Shown here piece after piece: positions 1 through 10,405 of a stretch of DNA of 64,000 bases; position 1 is the stretch's first letter; every line of letters begins with the position of its first letter. The notes beneath the pieces are model-generated. The model made no database searches, was not told the origin of the DNA, and saw nothing but the letters and a program-made list of their open reading frames with translations. A program made the position numbers and the translations under genes. Origin of the DNA: Vibrio hippocampi. GTDB lineage: Bacteria; Pseudomonadota; Gammaproteobacteria; Enterobacterales; Vibrionaceae. The stretch spans positions 930,001 through 994,000 of the forward strand of contig NZ_CAKLCM010000002.1 of the NCBI RefSeq assembly GCF_921292975.1. Direction: 5' to 3'.

Positions 1-104
1 CTCGATACAACACCAAGACCGACGGTCGCCAACAGCCAGCGTTTTGCTAACTTGCTTTGAGACCGCAGCCATTTATTCAAACTACGCTGTTTTTTCTTAT
101 CCAT
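1..104 (-). CDS. cydD: CydD, ABC exporter subunit (5' end only)
   Basis: Only the first 34 codons are present; the rest runs off the left edge. The start ATG is at 104 and the visible protein begins MDKKKQRSLNKWLRSQSKLA, then enters a hydrophobic stretch. This resembles the N-terminus of CydD, which with CydC forms an ABC exporter of cysteine and glutathione needed for cytochrome bd assembly. Identification leans on position: cydD lies directly downstream of trxB, as in E. coli. The trxB terminator separates the two, so cydD probably has its own promoter in the gap at 105-182. Most of the protein cannot be seen, so this rests on the short N-terminus plus gene order. Confidence 0.72.
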   Translation of the reverse strand, partial: MDKKKQRSLNKWLRSQSKLAKRWLLATVGLGVVS

Positions 105-181
105 GGACTATGAAGGCTACTTGATTGTTTGTCACTAGAGAAAACGAGTGACTAATTATTAGAATGATGGGGCATTATACA

Positions 182-212
182 AAAAACAACCCAGCGGATA
201 TACCGCTGGGTT
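182..212 (-). terminator. trxB rho-independent terminator
   Basis: A perfect 10-bp stem (188-197 with 203-212, arms AACCCAGCGG and CCGCTGGGTT) closes a five-base loop. Read on the minus strand it is followed by TTGTTTTTTG, a good U-tract. It lies 38 bases after the trxB stop and before cydD. Confidence 0.9.
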
Positions 213-249
213 CTAAGGTTATTCAATAGGAAGAATAAATTGAGGCAAG

Positions 250-1215
<966 letters not shown>

Positions 1216-1326
1216 TTACTCTCACATTTAATTATCTTGCCCCGCATTCAAAGCAGGGTGTCAATTGTTCTATTTCTAGTTGCGACCTTAGGTCGACCTT
1301 GCCCGTTTATTTTCGGCTTATTGGTT

Positions 1327-1356
1327 ACTATATTGGGTTATTGTTTTTAGAATCAA
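1327..1356 (-). promoter_or_regulatory. Candidate sigma-70 promoter for trxB
   Basis: On the minus strand a TTGATT -35 element (1351-1356) and a TATAGT -10 element (1327-1332) are separated by 18 bp. This would start transcription near 1320, about 108 bases before the trxB ATG. Assigned by eye from hexamer match and spacing only. Confidence 0.45.
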
Positions 1357-1409
1357 GCCTAACACTTGATTAACCTGCACCGAGTTTATGGGCAAAATTT
1401 TATTAATAT

Positions 1410-2243
1410 TTATAGCACTTCATCAAAGACTTCGACCTCGTAGGAGGTGAACTTTCTTATATTGATCACACCAGTGTCAAAAATCAGATATTGACCTTTA
1501 ATGCCTTGTAATACGCCAGTGACCAAAGGCTGCTTATCAAAATTGTGTGACACAATTTTCGTTGGGTGAGCGTCAACAGGGAAGGCAATGTCTGTGATGG
1601 AATCATCCAATATCTGAACACTTTCTTCACCAAAACGTTGACGAACCTCTGCGATGGTATCGGCAACCAAAGGGAGAAGTTGTTGAGCGTGACTGACAAG
1701 GTCAAGTGGCTCACCGTCCTGTTTTAGCAGCGTTCGCCAATTGGTTTTATCGGCAATGTGTTTGGCCAATTCCACTTCAATCAAGCCAGAGATATATCGA
1801 GTCGCGACCTTAAGTATCGGCAGACCTTGAGTGGCACCTTGATCGATCCAGCGGGTTGGAATTTGACTATGACGAGTAATCCCCACCTTTAAGCTTGAAG
1901 TGTTAGAAAGGTAAACATAGTGGTCAACCATGCAGTTATCTTCACCCCATTGTGGTTCTCGGCAGGTACCCGCTTCATAGTGACAGGTTTCAGGCTTCAT
2001 AATACACATATCGCAACTGGCGAGTTTTTTCATACAAACAAAGCAGTGCCCTTGAGAGTAGCTCTTCTTGGTTTTTTTCCCGCATGAACTACAAAAGATA
2101 TTCCCTGTGTGCTGTAGGCTAAGCGTGTGACCAATAAAGCGATTCAACTCAATTTCTTCATCGCCGACGGGTAGGCGATAGCTCAAGGTAGAATCAAGTG
2201 AACCACGCATTTTGCTTAAGGTTCCGGTTGCTAATTTAGACAT
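1410..2243 (-). CDS. DUF2797 family protein
   Basis: This 277-residue soluble protein matches my memory of the DUF2797 family, whose function is not established. Residues 50-105 are very rich in cysteine, with CSSCGKK, CFVCMKK, CDMC, CHYEAGTC and a final C near GEDNC, which suggests zinc binding. This is followed by the segment YVYLSNTSSLKVGITR, reminiscent of a GIY-YIG-like fold. The start ATG at 2243 has an AGAG ribosome site. It is followed 45 bases downstream by the SanA-like gene in the same direction, so the two may be cotranscribed. No enzymatic activity can be assigned. Confidence 0.8.
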   Translation of the reverse strand: MSKLATGTLSKMRGSLDSTLSYRLPVGDEEIELNRFIGHTLSLQHTGNIFCSSCGKKTKKSYSQGHCFVCMKKLASCDMCIMKPETCHYEAGTCREPQWGEDNCMVDHYVYLSNTSSLKVGITRHSQIPTRWIDQGATQGLPILKVATRYISGLIEVELAKHIADKTNWRTLLKQDGEPLDLVSHAQQLLPLVADTIAEVRQRFGEESVQILDDSITDIAFPVDAHPTKIVSHNFDKQPLVTGVLQGIKGQYLIFDTGVINIRKFTSYEVEVFDEVL

Positions 2244-2287
2244 GACATTACTCTGGTTATATTTTGATTTTATTATTGGCTGTTTGA

Positions 2288-3022
2288 TTAATTTTGGCTC
2301 AGTGACTCTTCAGCTTCGTTTTGACTGTGAGTCACAATGGGTTCTTTAGGACCTAGGAAGCGAGGTTGGGTATTCATAATATAGAGATCCAACACGGCTT
2401 TAGTGCGAGCAAACACTTCGCGCAATCGCACCTTATAAGCGCCTGTTGCTGGTCCGGGCACAGCAAGGCACTGTGCTTGGATGTTGTGGTAGTTGGCGAT
2501 AAATAACGCCCGCTCACAGTGAAAACGTTGTGTAACAATGATGAAGTTATTGGTATCGAATATTTTCTTTGCTCTTACGATCGAGTCTAAGGTTCGAAAA
2601 CCGGCATAATCTAAATGGATGGAAGATTCTGGGATCTCCGCTCGAAGTAGATCACGTTTCATGGTCCAAGGTTCGTTATAGGAACGATGGGCATTGTCGC
2701 CACTGAGGAGGAAATGAGTAATCTTGTTTTGTCGATAGAGTTCAATCGCCGCATCAATTCGGTGATGGTAATAGTGATTTAAGGTTTTTCCCAGATATTT
2801 ACTGGTCCCTAATATTACCGCCACTTCGACACCTTGGACATCATCAATTGAATTGATAATCTGCTGGTCTGTTTGCCAACTGATCCAACGGTCAATCAAT
2901 AGCACACTCGCAGCACAGCTAATAATCAGCAGACACAGCGCTATCACACCTCTCTTTAACCAAACGCGTAAACGTTGAAAGTGTTGAGTCTTATGACTGT
3001 GTTTATTGCTGACCAAATCCAT
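2288..3022 (-). CDS. sanA: SanA/YdcF-type DUF218 membrane protein
   Basis: Inner-membrane protein of the ElyC/SanA/YdcF family, linked in E. coli to envelope barrier function (vancomycin exclusion at high temperature). One membrane segment lies near residues 25-45, followed by a periplasmic DUF218 domain with AVILGTSKYL, HYYHHRIDAAIELY, FLLSGDNAHRSYNEP and the conserved FIIVTQRFHCERALFIA. I chose the ATG at 3022 because AAGGAATCA precedes it; an upstream in-frame start at 3049 would add nine residues without a good ribosome site. About 244 residues, close to SanA. The molecular substrate is unknown. Confidence 0.85.
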   Translation of the reverse strand: MDLVSNKHSHKTQHFQRLRVWLKRGVIALCLLIISCAASVLLIDRWISWQTDQQIINSIDDVQGVEVAVILGTSKYLGKTLNHYYHHRIDAAIELYRQNKITHFLLSGDNAHRSYNEPWTMKRDLLRAEIPESSIHLDYAGFRTLDSIVRAKKIFDTNNFIIVTQRFHCERALFIANYHNIQAQCLAVPGPATGAYKVRLREVFARTKAVLDLYIMNTQPRFLGPKEPIVTHSQNEAEESLSQN

Positions 3023-3199
3023 TGATTCCTTTATAACCCATCGCAACAAATTTTACGTAGGTTACCCGACTACAAGATTAAAACCCATAACCTAAGTTAA
3101 AAAATGGGTGCTATAAGATTGATTTCTATCCAACTCGAAACGTTACCTTACCTTAACCATACCATCCAGTATAGTGACTCTGCTTGATGGGAGAGAGTA

Positions 3200-3262
3200 G
3201 ATAATATCGATATTATTGATAAGTCGCCTCTATCAATGGTTGCTATCAAGGATAGAGGCGCT
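3200..3262 (-). terminator. Possible maeA 3' hairpin
   Basis: A 10-bp stem (3225-3234 with 3251-3260, CGCCTCTATC/GATAGAGGCG) lies just after the maeA stop. It is followed on the minus strand by AT-rich DNA that includes a perfect 16-bp palindrome (3201-3216). The loop is 16 bases and there is no clear U-tract, so it may be an mRNA-stabilising structure instead of a true terminator. Confidence 0.5.
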
Positions 3263-3274
3263 GAATTGAAAGGT

Positions 3275-4963
3275 TTAGAAAGCAGTGCGCTTGTATTGAC
3301 GATAAACCGGTTGCCAGAAGTTCTCATCGATAGCAGCGTGTAACGCGTCATCGGTGATCTCAAGCGCTACACCTTGCTCAATGGCTTTTTTCGCCACCGC
3401 AAAAGCAATAAATTTAGACACTTGATGGATCTCTTCTAATGGCGGCAACAATCTACCTTGACCATTTTTAGCCAGCGGTGAGCAGAGTGCTAATGCGCGG
3501 CTTGATTCCATTAGCATCTCATCGGTGACTCTTGACGCTTGAGTCGCAAGAACCCCTAAACCAATACCCGGGAAAATGTAGCTGTTGTTACATTGAGCGA
3601 TAGGGAAGGTTTGACCATCAAGTACCACAGGCTCAAACGGACTGCCTGTCGCGACTAATGCCTGACCTTTAGTCCAACGCAGGATCTCATTGGGCGTGGC
3701 TTCGACACGACTTGTCGGGTTGGATAGCGGGAAGATGATCGGGCGCTGACAATGCTGGTGCATCTCCTGAACCACTTCTTTACTAAATAGCCCCGGAGCG
3801 CCGGAAACGCCAATCAATACGGTTGGTTTGGCATTTTTAACGACATCGAACAAAGAGAAGCCTTGGCTTGGGTCTTCGTGTTGCCACGCGGCGGTGGTGC
3901 TGGTTTTTTGCACCAATCGTTGCTGGAAGTCGAGCAGGTTAGTCATCCCTTCTTGTAATAGTCCCCAACGGTCAATCATAAATACTTGACTGCGAGCTTG
4001 CTCATCACTGATCCCTTCTGACACCATCTGAGCAATAATCGCTTCGGCAATACCACAACCGGCAGAACCCGCGCCAAGAAACGCGATAGTTTGTTCCGAT
4101 AGCTGGCTATTGGCCGCTTTACATGCCGCCAGCAGTGAACCCACAGTCACTGCCGCCGTACCTTGGATATCGTCATTAAAACAGCAGAAGCGGTCTTTAT
4201 ATCGCTCTAGTAAAGGCATGGCATTTTTCTGAGCGAAGTCTTCAAACTGGATCAAGGCATCAGGCCAACGACGTTGCACCGCCAGCATAAAGTCTTCAAC
4301 AAAAGCCTTATATTCATCGCCAGTAATACGAGGGTGACGCCAGCCCATATACATACGATCGGCTAAGCGCTGCGGATTGTTGGTACCCACATCTAATACG
4401 ATAGGCAGAGTATAAGCCGGACTGATACCACCACAAGCGGTATACAGCGCCAGTTTACCTATCGGGATCCCCATACCACCGATGCCTTGGTCGCCCAAGC
4501 CTAAAATACGTTCACCATCGGTGACCACGATCACTTTGACGTTTTGTGTCCGAGCATTATTCAACAAGTCATCAATTCGGTCACGGTTGGGATAAGAGAT
4601 AAACAAGCCACGACCACGACGATAGATATTAGAGAACTTCTCACACGCAGCGCCAACAGTTGGCGTGTAGATGATCGGCATCATCTCCGAAATGTGGTTT
4701 TGGACTAAACGATAGAAAAGCGTTTCATTGGTATCTTGAATGTTTCGTAGATAGATATGCTTGTCCATATCGTTTTCGAAACTGATGTATTGCTGGTAAG
4801 CACGTTCTACCTGCTCTTGAATGGTTTCGGTATTCTCTGGCAATAAGCCTTCAAGGTTGAATGAGCGACGCTCTTCAGCGGTGAAGCCACTGCCTTTGTT
4901 GAGTAATGGAGTGCTGAGTAATGCCGAACCCGCAAAAGGGATATAAAGTGGTCGTTTGTTCAT
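3275..4963 (-). CDS. maeA: NAD-dependent malic enzyme (malate dehydrogenase, decarboxylating)
   Basis: Cytoplasmic enzyme converting malate to pyruvate and CO2 with reduction of NAD(+). At 562 residues it matches MaeA/SfcA of E. coli (565). Visible family motifs are [18 protein letters not shown], the malic-enzyme signature [11 protein letters not shown], and the nucleotide-binding [15 protein letters not shown]. The ATG at 4963 is preceded by an AGGAAAAC ribosome site; an in-frame start 60 bases upstream lacks one. Transcribed alone, divergent from the helicase gene at 5177, with a shared 213-base promoter region. Confidence 0.95.
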   Translation of the reverse strand: MNKRPLYIPFAGSALLSTPLLNKGSGFTAEERRSFNLEGLLPENTETIQEQVERAYQQYISFENDMDKHIYLRNIQDTNETLFYRLVQNHISEMMPIIYTPTVGAACEKFSNIYRRGRGLFISYPNRDRIDDLLNNARTQNVKVIVVTDGERILGLGDQGIGGMGIPIGKLALYTACGGISPAYTLPIVLDVGTNNPQRLADRMYMGWRHPRITGDEYKAFVEDFMLAVQRRWPDALIQFEDFAQKNAMPLLERYKDRFCCFNDDIQGTAAVTVGSLLAACKAANSQLSEQTIAFLGAGSAGCGIAEAIIAQMVSEGISDEQARSQVFMIDRWGLLQEGMTNLLDFQQRLVQKTSTTAAWQHEDPSQGFSLFDVVKNAKPTVLIGVSGAPGLFSKEVVQEMHQHCQRPIIFPLSNPTSRVEATPNEILRWTKGQALVATGSPFEPVVLDGQTFPIAQCNNSYIFPGIGLGVLATQASRVTDEMLMESSRALALCSPLAKNGQGRLLPPLEEIHQVSKFIAFAVAKKAIEQGVALEITDDALHAAIDENFWQPVYRQYKRTAF

Positions 4964-5176
4964 GGTTTTCCTAGATGTGGGACAATTAGGGATTAGATAA
5001 CAATGTGGTGCATAAATTAACATATTTCCAGTGTTTTCGCGATCTTATCACCGCACTTACTGCGGCTAATTGAGTGTGTTTGTTGCCCTTTTGAACAATA
5101 CGGTGAAATGGGCATTTGGGCGCGGGTTTGATATGCTGCTGGGTCTAATCATCACGTTGAACCACGATATAGCCGC

Positions 5177-7522
5177 ATGACCTCATTACCGATCGATTCC
5201 ATACAGCAACAATTTCAATCTGCCCTGAAAACTGATCATTTAATCGTCGAAGCAGAAACTGGATCCGGTAAATCGACTCGTTTACCACTTTGGGCAATGG
5301 AGAGCGGTCGCGTTTTGGTGATTGAACCGCGCCGTATTGCGTGTACTTCGTTAGCGAGTCATTTAGCTCAGACCCTGAATGAACAAGAGGGAGAAACCAT
5401 AGGCTATGCGATTAAGCTTGCCAGTTGCTTCACCGAGCGGACGAAAGTGGTATTCGCAACACCGGGTGTGGCGCTGCGTTGGTTTGAACAGGATAGGTTA
5501 GCGCAATTTAGCACCATTATAGTCGATGAATTTCATGAAAGGCGCTGGGACACGGACCTGTTAGTCGCTATGTTGAAACATCATCAAAAGCATAGAGTGG
5601 TGATCACTTCTGCCACCATTGAGGGAGAAAAGCTCGCCCGTTACTTTGATGCTAAACGCTTGACTGCTCAAGGACGCAATTATGAGGTCACCATTGAGTA
5701 TGCGGCAAAAGATAGCTCGCATCTTCCTGACGCACGACATCTTGATACGCGTATTGCCGAGCAAGTGCTGGAGCAACTAGATAAACAGCAAGGCGATATC
5801 TTGGTGTTTGTTCCCGGACGAAAAGAGATCCAGCAGGCGATGCAAATCCTACGAGCTAAGCTCGACCATGTTCTAGTGGTGCCTCTCCACGCCAGCGTCA
5901 CTGATGCAGAACGAAATCTTGCGCTATCACAACAGTCACAGCAAAAAATTGTCCTTGCCACCAATGTGGCTGAAACGTCTTTGACTATTCCCAATATTAG
6001 TTTGGTGATTGACTCGGGTTTAGAGCGCAGAAACCAGCAACGAAATGGTCGCACCACCTTAATGCTCAGCCATATTTCTCAAAGTAGTGCCAAACAACGA
6101 GCGGGTCGGGCAGGGCGTGTGATGCATGGACGATGCATTCGCTTGTACGGTCAACACGCGGCATTAATTAAAACGACACCGCCGGAGTTGCAGCGTGAGG
6201 CGCTGACTGAGCCGATGTTGGCAGCAGCAAGTTGTCACTATTCATTGCCTCAATTAAGGTTTCTTGATCCGTTACCGCAGAAGACCTTGGATAGCGCCAA
6301 TAAGCAGTTACTGGATCTTGGAGCACTCGATGAACAAGGCGTTATTACTGAGCATGGTCGGCGACTTGCGCCACTTCCCGTCGATATTCTGTATGCAGAT
6401 TTAGTCAACAAGATGGCAAGCAAAGCCACTCAGGAGGCGTGTATCGATCTGGTCGCCGCGCTCAGTGTTGCTGGGCGGTTATACCAAGTATCAAATAACG
6501 AACAGCAACGTGAACAACTGGCGAAACAAGAGCCGTTTGGTTGTGATGTGCAATTGCTCATTAGCTTGGTTCGGGGGCGAGAGTTTACTGGCGTGACTCT
6601 TGATAAGGAACGATGTCTTGAAGCGCAAGGATTGTCGGAACAGATGCGAGAATTGTATCAACTACCGCGCCTTGAAGTCGCCTCTCGTTATCAAAGAGAG
6701 GCATTGATTGAACAGATCGTATTAGCGAACGCCACGCTGCTGTTTGTTCGACGTGAAAAGCGTCAAGATGCGATGTCCAACGGTCAGATAGAAGCCTTGC
6801 TCCCAAGGGAGACGCGTATTCCTGCTGATTTTGAAGCCGCCTTGGTGTTAGATACTCATAGCCTACCGGGACGCGGAGTAAAACAGACGCTAACCCTGGC
6901 GACTGTGATGATGCCAGTATCGTTTAAGCAAGTTGCTGCATTAAATCTGGGACAATGGCAGGCAGATGGACTGCTTGATACCGAGCATGGCATGGTGTCT
7001 CAAGAAAAACTGGTTTATGCCGGGCGCACCATTGCCACTCGGCAGGGCGAACTGGCAACAGAGCATATCTGTGGTGTGATAGCAGACCAGATATGTGCAG
7101 GAGAGCGCTATCCTGAACTGGCGCAAGCCATGTATCAAAAACAGTATCATTGGCAGCTTTATCAAACACTATCCTCTCCGTCGTTTCAAATGCAAGATAT
7201 CGATCTAAAGGCTTGGTTTGAGAAGCAACTGAACGATCTTGGGGTGACACAGTGGGATGATCTTGAGTTGATTGAAGCCGAAGATTTTAGTTTTGAGGGG
7301 ATTCCGGATTGGGAATATGACGACTTTGCTCAGCGTTTCCCGCTTAAAGTGATCCTGAGCGGACTGACGTTATCGGTGGAGTATTTAGCTAAAGCAAAAC
7401 TGGTGAAATTGACTTATGAGTCGGGCGCTCGAAAAGAGGACCCTAAACGGAAAGAGTTGCCGGTCTGGTCGGGGTGGCGAATTAAGTATCAAAAAGCCAG
7501 TCGAGTGATCGATATAAAGTGA
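5177..7522 (+). CDS. DEAH-box ATP-dependent RNA helicase, HrpA/HrpB-like
   Basis: A 781-residue superfamily 2 helicase. Walker A (AETGSGKS) is near residue 26, the DEAH motif appears as DEFHER near residue 118, motif III is TSATIEG, and motif VI is QRAGRAGR near residue 310. The length and lack of an OB-fold extension resemble HrpB, not the 1300-residue HrpA. However, the C-terminal 200 residues do not show the HrpB ending I know, so it may be a separate Vibrio paralogue. The role is inferred as RNA unwinding; substrates are unknown. It starts at an ATG shortly after the divergent promoter region shared with maeA. Confidence 0.85.
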   Translation: MTSLPIDSIQQQFQSALKTDHLIVEAETGSGKSTRLPLWAMESGRVLVIEPRRIACTSLASHLAQTLNEQEGETIGYAIKLASCFTERTKVVFATPGVALRWFEQDRLAQFSTIIVDEFHERRWDTDLLVAMLKHHQKHRVVITSATIEGEKLARYFDAKRLTAQGRNYEVTIEYAAKDSSHLPDARHLDTRIAEQVLEQLDKQQGDILVFVPGRKEIQQAMQILRAKLDHVLVVPLHASVTDAERNLALSQQSQQKIVLATNVAETSLTIPNISLVIDSGLERRNQQRNGRTTLMLSHISQSSAKQRAGRAGRVMHGRCIRLYGQHAALIKTTPPELQREALTEPMLAAASCHYSLPQLRFLDPLPQKTLDSANKQLLDLGALDEQGVITEHGRRLAPLPVDILYADLVNKMASKATQEACIDLVAALSVAGRLYQVSNNEQQREQLAKQEPFGCDVQLLISLVRGREFTGVTLDKERCLEAQGLSEQMRELYQLPRLEVASRYQREALIEQIVLANATLLFVRREKRQDAMSNGQIEALLPRETRIPADFEAALVLDTHSLPGRGVKQTLTLATVMMPVSFKQVAALNLGQWQADGLLDTEHGMVSQEKLVYAGRTIATRQGELATEHICGVIADQICAGERYPELAQAMYQKQYHWQLYQTLSSPSFQMQDIDLKAWFEKQLNDLGVTQWDDLELIEAEDFSFEGIPDWEYDDFAQRFPLKVILSGLTLSVEYLAKAKLVKLTYESGARKEDPKRKELPVWSGWRIKYQKASRVIDIK

Positions 7523-7729
7523 AAAATATCAGTAGATAACAGAGTGAGTCATTGGTTATTTTCCAGTAATACTATGCAGCAAATTGGTTTCTTTGATGTT
7601 GCAAAAAAAGCATTTTTATACACGTCTTGGAGTTAATCTCTGTAATAAAGATTATTTTTTTATATCCTATTGCGCTATGCAACATCATCACTAATAGTAA
7701 CGGTCGGTGTTCTCTAATCTGGAGTGATT

Positions 7730-8122
7730 ATGTGCAACAAAGACAGTGTGGAAGTGGAATTTGACTATACCAGTTTCTTAGGAGCGTCCTGCAGTAAAAA
7801 ATGGACTTTTCTCGAGTTGTTTTCTGCAATCGCACCGAGTTTTGGCTTCAAGTCAAATCAATATAATGAAGATACATTGAATACCCACGATAGACTTTTT
7901 GACCAAGCGTTTACTTCGTTAGCTTGTGGTCATAGCGATGAGGAAAATTTGGTCGAGTTAATGAAGTTAGCTCGTCAATATCAGGTGAATGCGCTAAAGA
8001 TCGCGATGCCTTACGCGCTTGAACAGGGGCAAATTGCGTCGATTGAGCAGCGAGCGTTAGTCAACATTTCGCCCATGGTAGGTAATGATGACCTTGTTGT
8101 ATCTATCTTGCCTATGATGTAA
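7730..8122 (+). CDS. Unrecognised 130-residue protein
   Basis: I do not recognise this family. The protein begins MCNKDSVEVEFDYTSFLGAS, has no membrane segment or signal peptide, and contains a leucine/alanine-rich helical middle (NLVELMKLARQYQVNALKIA). The ATG at 7730 sits five bases after GGAG; a GTG two codons earlier overlaps that ribosome site and is less likely. Codon use resembles its neighbours. It stands alone between the helicase and the convergent purC, with a good bidirectional terminator after it, so it is probably a real, independently expressed gene. Confidence 0.7.
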   Translation: MCNKDSVEVEFDYTSFLGASCSKKWTFLELFSAIAPSFGFKSNQYNEDTLNTHDRLFDQAFTSLACGHSDEENLVELMKLARQYQVNALKIAMPYALEQGQIASIEQRALVNISPMVGNDDLVVSILPMM

Positions 8123-8273
8123 CTGACGTTAGTGGGGGAGTATTAACAACTAGCGTGGAAAGCATGACTTTAATTGTCACCTTTTGAGAGATATTGCCGA
8201 GTAACAACAACTGGGTTTTATCGCTACTTTTGTATTTGTTAGTGTTTTGCTTGTTGGCTTAACCATGCTAGGT

Positions 8274-8325
8274 AAAAAAAGCTAAATAAACAAAGAGAGG
8301 ATTTAATCCTCTCTTTGTCGTTTTT
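8274..8325. terminator. Bidirectional terminator between the 7730 gene and purC
   Basis: A perfect 13-bp stem (8290-8302 with 8306-8318, core CAAAGAGAGGAT) encloses a three-base loop. TTTTT follows on the plus strand at 8321-8325 and TTTATTTAGCTTTTTTT follows on the minus strand, so it can serve the 7730 gene and purC. Confidence 0.9.
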
Positions 8326-8345
8326 AATGCCGCAATTTAAGTTAG

Positions 8346-9452
8346 TTAATCTTGAATAAGATCGTATTGGCTTCTTAAAATATCGATGATTTCTTGCTTA
8401 GGATCGTCACTCAGTACTATTTTCTGACCAGTGATTTTCTCGGCAATACCGACATAAGTGTCAGAAACATCCATTAATGCTTTAAGCGGTAGCGCATTAT
8501 CTTTCGCAAGGGCTTCGCGTTCAGGCATGCGTTCTTTGTTGAGCAAGATGTCGGGATCAGGGAAGTAATTCAGTAGGAACTGACGGAAACCTTCTTTGGA
8601 GTTTTCAACAATGTCACCGTCTTGATAAGCTTGTGTATCCCAAATACGCGATGAATCCGGTGTACCTACCTCATCCATATAGATCAGCTTTTCATTGCCA
8701 CTTGCGTCAGTGACATAGCCAAATTCAAACTTGGTATCAACAAAGGTTTGCTCAATATTTTCGAGCGCATTACTGATCAGTGAGAAACCTTCTTTAAGCA
8801 GCTGTTCATAGCGGTCAATATCTTGTGCTTGGGTAAAGTTGAACGCTTGATAATTATCGCTAATATTGCTGCGGGTAATATTCACATCGTCCGCTTCTGG
8901 CACGTCAGGAATACCACGTAAAATGCCCTTTGTAGATGGGGTGATAAGCACATCATCAAGTTTGCTATCTTTTGCCAAGCCTTCTGGTAGTGTGATACCG
9001 CAGAACTCGCGTTCGCCTTTCTCATAAGCTCGCCACATAGAGCCAGTAATGTATTGGCGGCAGATCGCCTCGATCATCACTGGGCGCGCTTTTTGTACAA
9101 TCCAAACAAATGGGTGGGGAATATCTAGAATATGGCTGTCTGCAAGACCTTGTTGTTTAAACAGGCTGAACCAGTGATTTGAGATAGCATTCAGTGCTGC
9201 GCCTTTTCCAGGTACACCTTTAATTCCGCCCTCACCATGCCAAATGCAGTCAAAGGCAGAGATGCGGTCGCTGATCACCATAATGGCGAGTGGTGCATCT
9301 TCAGCAACGTCGTAACCTTTCTGTTTGATTAGGCGACGGCTATCTTCTTCAGTTAACCAATAGACGGATCGTACTTTTCCGCTATGTACCGGCTTGTCGG
9401 TGCGAATGGGAAGATCGTCGTTAACAGCAAGAACTTGGTTAGCAAGGCTCAT
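8346..9452 (-). CDS. purC: SAICAR synthase PurC (long form)
   Basis: Phosphoribosylaminoimidazole-succinocarboxamide synthase, a purine biosynthesis step joining aspartate to CAIR with ATP. Motifs seen are [10 protein letters not shown] near the N-terminus, [21 protein letters not shown] cut short here to its core [30 protein letters not shown] (core [10 protein letters not shown]), and KFEFGYV with [12 protein letters not shown]. At 368 residues it is the longer type, versus 237 in E. coli PurC. The ATG at 9452 has an AGGA site; an in-frame start 42 bases upstream does not fit as well. A perfect PurR operator lies upstream. Confidence 0.96.
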   Translation of the reverse strand: MSLANQVLAVNDDLPIRTDKPVHSGKVRSVYWLTEEDSRRLIKQKGYDVAEDAPLAIMVISDRISAFDCIWHGEGGIKGVPGKGAALNAISNHWFSLFKQQGLADSHILDIPHPFVWIVQKARPVMIEAICRQYITGSMWRAYEKGEREFCGITLPEGLAKDSKLDDVLITPSTKGILRGIPDVPEADDVNITRSNISDNYQAFNFTQAQDIDRYEQLLKEGFSLISNALENIEQTFVDTKFEFGYVTDASGNEKLIYMDEVGTPDSSRIWDTQAYQDGDIVENSKEGFRQFLLNYFPDPDILLNKERMPEREALAKDNALPLKALMDVSDTYVGIAEKITGQKIVLSDDPKQEIIDILRSQYDLIQD

Positions 9453-9789
9453 GTAGACATTCCTATCTATAGTTGGTGTCGAAATATACGACAAAGGACA
9501 AAAAGCATAATCGCTCGTTTACATGCCACGCATAATACCAGAACTATTATTCGCTGCCAGAGAAATAGCAAACGTTTGCGCAATTTGTGTTAATTCGGGG
9601 GCGGGAGTGATTAAAATTCACCCTATGAATAGGCTAGGGTGAATTAGGACAGCAAAATTAGCAGGGTAACAGCCAGCAATACGGGTGGTGCGTCTAACGC
9701 TCGTTCGACGATTTACGGGTGACAATCATACCGTCAATTTGAAAATAGAGCTGTAGCCGATCTGAACGTCGCGACAGTTTAACAACAAG
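9453..9789. other. Intergenic region between purC and sulA-like gene
   Basis: Apart from the PurR operator, this 337-base gap holds an 11-bp stem with a nine-base loop (9615-9625 with 9635-9645, AATTCACCCTA/TAGGGTGAATT). It lacks a U-tract on either side. It could be the 3' end of the sulA-like transcript, which runs into this region on the minus strand. No gene seen. Confidence 0.5.
9568..9583 (-). promoter_or_regulatory. PurR operator upstream of purC
   Basis: The sequence AGCAAACGTTTGCGC contains the perfect 12-bp palindrome GCAAACGTTTGC (9569-9580), which matches the core of the PurR operator. It is about 120 bases upstream of the purC ATG. Expected effect: repression of purC by purine-bound PurR. 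Confidence 0.85.
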
Positions 9790-10185
9790 TTAGTGCAGGC
9801 GGTGCGCGCTATTGAGATAGATAAGTTCACAGTCAAATTCAATCGCTAAGGTATGAAGGCGCGCCTGTTCTGAGGTAGAGAAAGTGCCATTAGCAATCAC
9901 AGCACAAGCATTGCCAGAGCGAATCGCTTTCTCAACCACTTGGAATTGATTCAATGTGTGGGATGGTTTCATTTGAACCATATTTTGACCTAATGCATGG
10001 AAGCGGCTGACTTGTGCCATAGTAGGACGAGGACACTCAGCAGTCATTAATACCCACTGTTTTTTGCTAATCAATTGGTTCACTTTACAAAGGATATCAT
10101 CGTTCAATAGTGAGGCTTGGCGAGCAGTAGCGCTTACCGTGTTTGATGCTTGCTTGTAACCGGTGTAAATGTTTTGAGAATGCAT
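9790..10185 (-). CDS. sulA: SOS-regulated cell-division inhibitor, SulA-like
   Basis: A 131-residue cytoplasmic protein. Its middle and C-terminal part (KQWVLMTAECPRPTMAQVSR, then a run with VEKAIRSGNACAVIANG) aligns by eye with the SulA region that includes SMVRALRTGNYSVVIGW in E. coli. SulA blocks FtsZ polymerisation during the SOS response. It is shorter than the 169-residue E. coli protein. A perfect LexA box lies 24 bases upstream of the ATG, which strongly supports an SOS role. The ribosome site is AAGGACAGC. Alternative: a RecA/SulA-superfamily protein with a different target. Confidence 0.82.
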   Translation of the reverse strand: MHSQNIYTGYKQASNTVSATARQASLLNDDILCKVNQLISKKQWVLMTAECPRPTMAQVSRFHALGQNMVQMKPSHTLNQFQVVEKAIRSGNACAVIANGTFSTSEQARLHTLAIEFDCELIYLNSAHRLH

Positions 10186-10208
10186 GATTTGCTGTCCTTA
10201 TATACATA

Positions 10209-10224
10209 CTGTATGAATATACAG
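10209..10224 (-). promoter_or_regulatory. LexA (SOS) box
   Basis: CTGTATGAATATACAG matches the LexA consensus CTGT-N8-ACAG exactly and is nearly palindromic, with TA extending the symmetry on each side. It sits immediately upstream of the sulA-like gene. Confidence 0.93.
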
Positions 10225-10366
10225 TATTGTTGTTTTGCGGATAAATCAAGCAATTTTTACCAAAAATGGTTATTTTTTTGTCGGCAGGATTTAGGGGAAG
10301 GTCGCTAGGTTATAGAAATTAGGCGCTAGGGCGGGAGGTTGGGCTGTGGAATCTTTAGGAGTGTAG

Positions 10367-10405
10367 AAACAAAAACGCCTCTTTAGCAGAGGCGTTTTTG
10401 TTTTT
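10367..10405. terminator. Bidirectional terminator after the 66-residue zinc-finger-like gene
   Basis: A 16-bp perfect stem (10367-10382 with 10388-10403) closes a five-base loop. The arms carry A and T runs, giving U-tracts on both strands. On the minus strand it ends the gene at 10404. Confidence 0.88.
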
